Below, one piece after another: positions 5,804 through 7,650 of a DNA stretch of 7,650 nucleotides; position 1 is the first letter of the stretch; the number at the start of each line of letters is the position of its first letter. A program made the translations under genes and the position numbers. The stretch is from Schlesneria sp. (GTDB lineage: Bacteria; Planctomycetota; Planctomycetia; Planctomycetales; Planctomycetaceae): positions 1 to 7,650 of the forward strand of contig JANXOO010001204.1 in the NCBI GenBank assembly GCA_025353525.1. The letters are read 5' to 3'. The notes beneath the pieces were generated by a model. That model saw nothing but the letters and a program-made list of their open reading frames with translations, searched no databases and was not told the DNA's origin.

Positions 5804-7165
5804 TTGAACAATCGGTTAATTTGGTGCTCAGGAGTTGCGGTCGTATTCGCTGTGATCGCGACCCTTGTCGCTGCGCTGGTTCCCGGTACGGATGTGACCG
5901 AAATCCACCTTGCTGACAGTCCGGCAAATTTCAGCCTGGCGAATCCGCAGCTCGCCTACGATGATCAACCAACGTCCGGTGGGAAAGATCACCGGAGCGC
6001 CAATGCCTCGGACGAATTTCCGACCCGGTGGTCCACCGATGACCACGATGGATGGCGCATACCGATTCCTGGCGAGTCAGATGCCGCACCTTGTTTGTGG
6101 GGTGATTACCTGTTCCTGCTTTCGGCTGATTCCGGATCCCGCCGGGTATCGATGCTCTGCAACAATCGGTCGGACGGTCATATTGCCTGGCGAACGCAAT
6201 TGCATGTTGCCGCCGTTCATGAAACGGCAGGCCAGCCGTCGCGAGTTTTCATCACTCCTGTTTGCGATGGCCGTAACGTGTATTCGGTCACTTGTTTCAA
6301 CGGCCAATTATGGGTCACTGCTGTTAATTTTGACGGCAAAATTGTCTGGCAACATGCAGCGGGGCCGCATGACTTCATCGCTCAATATCGTTCGTCGCCG
6401 ATCCTGTTCAAGTCGCTCGTGATCGTTGCTGCGGATCGTGCTGCCGGAAGTTACCTGGCGGCATTACATCGACAAACAGGAGAAATCATCTGGCGAGTCA
6501 AGCGTCCAGCTGGAGAAAGTTTCGGTACGCCTGCCATCGCGACGATCGCCGGGCGAGCACAACTGGTCCTCGGTGGACGAAAGTCGGTTCACAGTTACGA
6601 TCCGGCAACGGGTGAGTGCATCTGGTTGTGCCGGACATCAGCCGAGCGATGCTCGAATTGTGTCGCCTTTGATACCGAACACGTCTACGCATCCTGTCCC
6701 GGGCTGAACGCGGGACTCGTGTGCATCAAGGCCGATGGACGAGGTGACATCACCGCATCACACCTGCTCTGGCAGATACCCGGAATCACCGGTGAATTCC
6801 CCTCCCCCGTTTATCACGACAAATCACTGTACGTCCTGGCTGACGATGGACGCCTGTCGTGCGTGCGGACAGATGTCGGAAAAGTCGAATGGACAAGACA
6901 GCTTGCCGGTCACTTTATCGCTTCACCTGTGATCGCCGGAAAGTTTCTGTTATGTGCCAGCCGATCGGGAAAAGTCTGTTTCGTTCAGACAGGAATTCCA
7001 GGTTTGCCAGCAATCGAAAACATGCTTGCTGGCGGAATCGATGTAGCTCCGATCGTGGCAGGAGACTCAATCTATATCCGGACATCGCGCTATTTGCACC
7101 GGATTGACCCGACTTTTCCCGAACCTGTCGCCGAGCGAACGGAGCCTGAGCATCGCCGATTCTGA
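5804..7165 (+). CDS. Membrane-anchored PQQ-like (BamB-type) beta-propeller protein
   Basis: A 453-residue protein starting at TTG. An in-frame TGA nine bases upstream (5795-5797) blocks a longer form, and the next good start would remove the N-terminal helix. A hydrophobic segment (about 5-27) acts as an uncleaved anchor or signal peptide, followed by a low-complexity linker to about 80. The rest carries repeats of the PQQ-like type, each closing with a G-x-hydrophobic-x-W motif: W129 (GHIAW), W182 (GKIVW), W230 (GEIIW), W274 (GECIW), W323 (SHLLW), W363 (GKVEW) and a degenerate GKVCF (F393). This fits a seven- or eight-bladed propeller. The fold is usually a scaffold (as in BamB) or, with cofactor residues, a quinoprotein dehydrogenase; I see nothing that shows enzyme activity. 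It has 13 cysteines after the anchor, including C283/C286 in RCSNC, many for an exported propeller. The ribosome binding site is weak (GGA 10 nt upstream). Function is unknown; a PQQ-like domain alone does not mean PQQ is bound. Confidence 0.85.
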   Translation: MNNRLIWCSGVAVVFAVIATLVAALVPGTDVTEIHLADSPANFSLANPQLAYDDQPTSGGKDHRSANASDEFPTRWSTDDHDGWRIPIPGESDAAPCLWGDYLFLLSADSGSRRVSMLCNNRSDGHIAWRTQLHVAAVHETAGQPSRVFITPVCDGRNVYSVTCFNGQLWVTAVNFDGKIVWQHAAGPHDFIAQYRSSPILFKSLVIVAADRAAGSYLAALHRQTGEIIWRVKRPAGESFGTPAIATIAGRAQLVLGGRKSVHSYDPATGECIWLCRTSAERCSNCVAFDTEHVYASCPGLNAGLVCIKADGRGDITASHLLWQIPGITGEFPSPVYHDKSLYVLADDGRLSCVRTDVGKVEWTRQLAGHFIASPVIAGKFLLCASRSGKVCFVQTGIPGLPAIENMLAGGIDVAPIVAGDSIYIRTSRYLHRIDPTFPEPVAERTEPEHRRF

Positions 7166-7251
7166 TCAGGAATCGAGCCCGGTCGTTCGGGGTTGCAACC
7201 GGAGTTTAAACAGTCGGCGAGTACCTGATATGGAACGACGTTTTCGTGACG

Positions 7252-7282
7252 TTGGCCATTTGGCAGGCTCCCTTGCTAGAAT
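7252..7282 (+). promoter_or_regulatory. Candidate extended -10 promoter for the gene at 7337
   Basis: TGCTAGAAT (7274-7282) combines an extended -10 TG with TAGAAT, five of six matches to TATAAT. TTGGCC (7252-7257) is a possible -35 at a long spacing of 19 bp. A start of transcription near 7289 would leave a leader of about 48 nt. It lies in the 171-bp gap after the propeller gene, so the next gene is probably transcribed on its own. No clear terminator separates the two genes. Confidence 0.4.
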
Positions 7283-7322
7283 CGGCTGGTGGTCACAGCG
7301 ACGGTTGCGGTACGAATGGACG

Positions 7323-7330
7323 AAGGAGGA
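7323..7330 (+). promoter_or_regulatory. Strong ribosome binding site AAGGAGGA
   Basis: A near-perfect Shine-Dalgarno sequence lies 6 nt before ATG 7337, and a GTG lies immediately before that ATG. It is the strongest ribosome binding site in the window and fixes the start of the partial right-hand gene. Confidence 0.8.
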
Positions 7331-7336
7331 TTGGTG

Positions 7337-7650
7337 ATGCGTTTGCACGATTTAAGTCTGCGGTATTTTGCGATCGGTCTTGGTGCGTTTTTTTCATTCC
7401 ACAATCCGGTCTTCTCGGCGTCGGTCGACCAGAATATCAGCGTGATCAAGTCAGTCGGCCCGGACGGAGAAAAGCACGCTGAAGCGATCGCGGCCGTCAA
7501 GGAGTTATCCAAAGCGCCTGTCGAATCGATCACGGTCATACTGCGCAGTTTTGAGGGAGCGAATCCGCTGGCAGTGAATTGGCTGCGATCTGCTGTCGAA
7601 TCGATTGCGGATCGCTCATTGACAAAAACGGGAAAACTTCCGGCGCCAGC
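7337..7650 (+). CDS. Secreted protein of unknown function (3' end cut by window edge)
   Basis: The frame is open for 104 codons to the window edge. The N-terminus is a signal peptide: a short Arg/His-containing start (MRLHDLSLR), a hydrophobic core (YFAIGLGAFFSF) and a likely cleavage near FSA before SVDQ (about residue 29). The mature part begins with an Ala/Glu/Lys-rich, probably helical stretch (about 44-60), then SITVILRSFEGANPLAVNWL and another helix with AVESIADRSL. This alternation of amphipathic helices suggests a HEAT- or TPR-like start of a larger exported protein. Similar openings are, to my recollection, common among uncharacterised planctomycete proteins; this was not checked. 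The gene has its own strong ribosome binding site and a candidate promoter, and lies 171 bp after the propeller gene on the same strand. No function can be assigned from the part seen. Confidence 0.8.
   Translation, partial: MRLHDLSLRYFAIGLGAFFSFHNPVFSASVDQNISVIKSVGPDGEKHAEAIAAVKELSKAPVESITVILRSFEGANPLAVNWLRSAVESIADRSLTKTGKLPAP

Noticed and set aside
5556..5927. 123-codon minus-strand frame crossing the divergent intergenic region
   Set aside because: It starts inside the propeller gene, has an Arg/Ser/Gln-rich translation without domain signs, and would block the region needed for both promoters.
5910..6422. 170-codon plus-strand open frame
   Set aside because: It sits in another frame inside the PQQ-like propeller gene, where the repeat motifs are clear, so it is a shadow.
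7178..7196. CCGGT...ACCGG inverted repeat after the propeller gene as a terminator
   Set aside because: The stem is only 5 bp with a long loop and no T-tract follows, so it does not qualify as an intrinsic terminator.
1..7650. Phage-defence or mobile-element system
   Set aside because: No nuclease, helicase, transposase, integrase, reverse transcriptase, toxin-antitoxin pair, CRISPR repeat or terminal inverted repeat was recognised. The VWA/DUF58 genes fit the chromosomal Bat-type cluster better than known MoxR-VWA ternary defence arrangements.

Overview
The window (about 7.65 kb, moderate-to-high GC) looks like bacterial chromosome and most resembles a planctomycete. That reading is inference. 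It rests on a compact run of DUF58, BatD-like and paired von Willebrand factor A (VWA) genes, a secreted SMP-30/gluconolactonase-type propeller with a very long N-terminal region, a membrane-anchored PQQ-like propeller, and weak or non-ATG starts. No rRNA, tRNA, CRISPR array, transposase or phage gene is visible.

Positions 1-5504 (minus strand) hold five co-directional genes with short gaps or overlaps. In transcription order they are an exported SMP-30/gluconolactonase-like protein (5504-4296), a DUF58 protein (about 4255-3332), a lipoprotein with a BatD/DUF4381-like layout (3335-2277), a BatA-like VWA protein (2273-1197) and a BatB-like VWA protein (1151 to beyond the left edge). The last four match the conserved Bat (Bacteroides aerotolerance-type) / MoxR-associated cluster. 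In such clusters a MoxR AAA+ ATPase normally precedes the DUF58 gene; here the SMP-30-like gene occupies that place and no MoxR is in the window. The BatA- and BatB-like proteins keep complete MIDAS metal-binding residues and would expose VWA domains next to the membrane. The DUF58 protein is soluble, and the lipoprotein has a periplasmic domain, one membrane helix and a cytoplasmic C-terminal domain. Together they are expected to form an envelope complex whose biochemical role remains poorly defined.

Positions 5505-5803 are a 299-bp divergent intergenic region with no gene. It carries a perfect short inverted repeat and a weak terminator-like hairpin just before the rightward gene.

Positions 5804-7165 (plus strand) encode an N-terminally anchored, cysteine-rich PQQ-like (BamB-type) beta-propeller starting at TTG. 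After a 171-bp gap with a plausible extended -10 promoter and a strong ribosome binding site, a second plus-strand gene starts at 7337 and runs off the right edge. It encodes a secreted protein of unknown function.

I found no convincing sign of a new defence or mobile system. The most interesting points are the absence of MoxR with an SMP-30-like gene leading the cluster, a hairpin that would bury the DUF58 ribosome binding site, the same-frame stop/GTG junction between the lipoprotein and BatA-like genes, and a possible C-terminal extension of the BatB-like protein.
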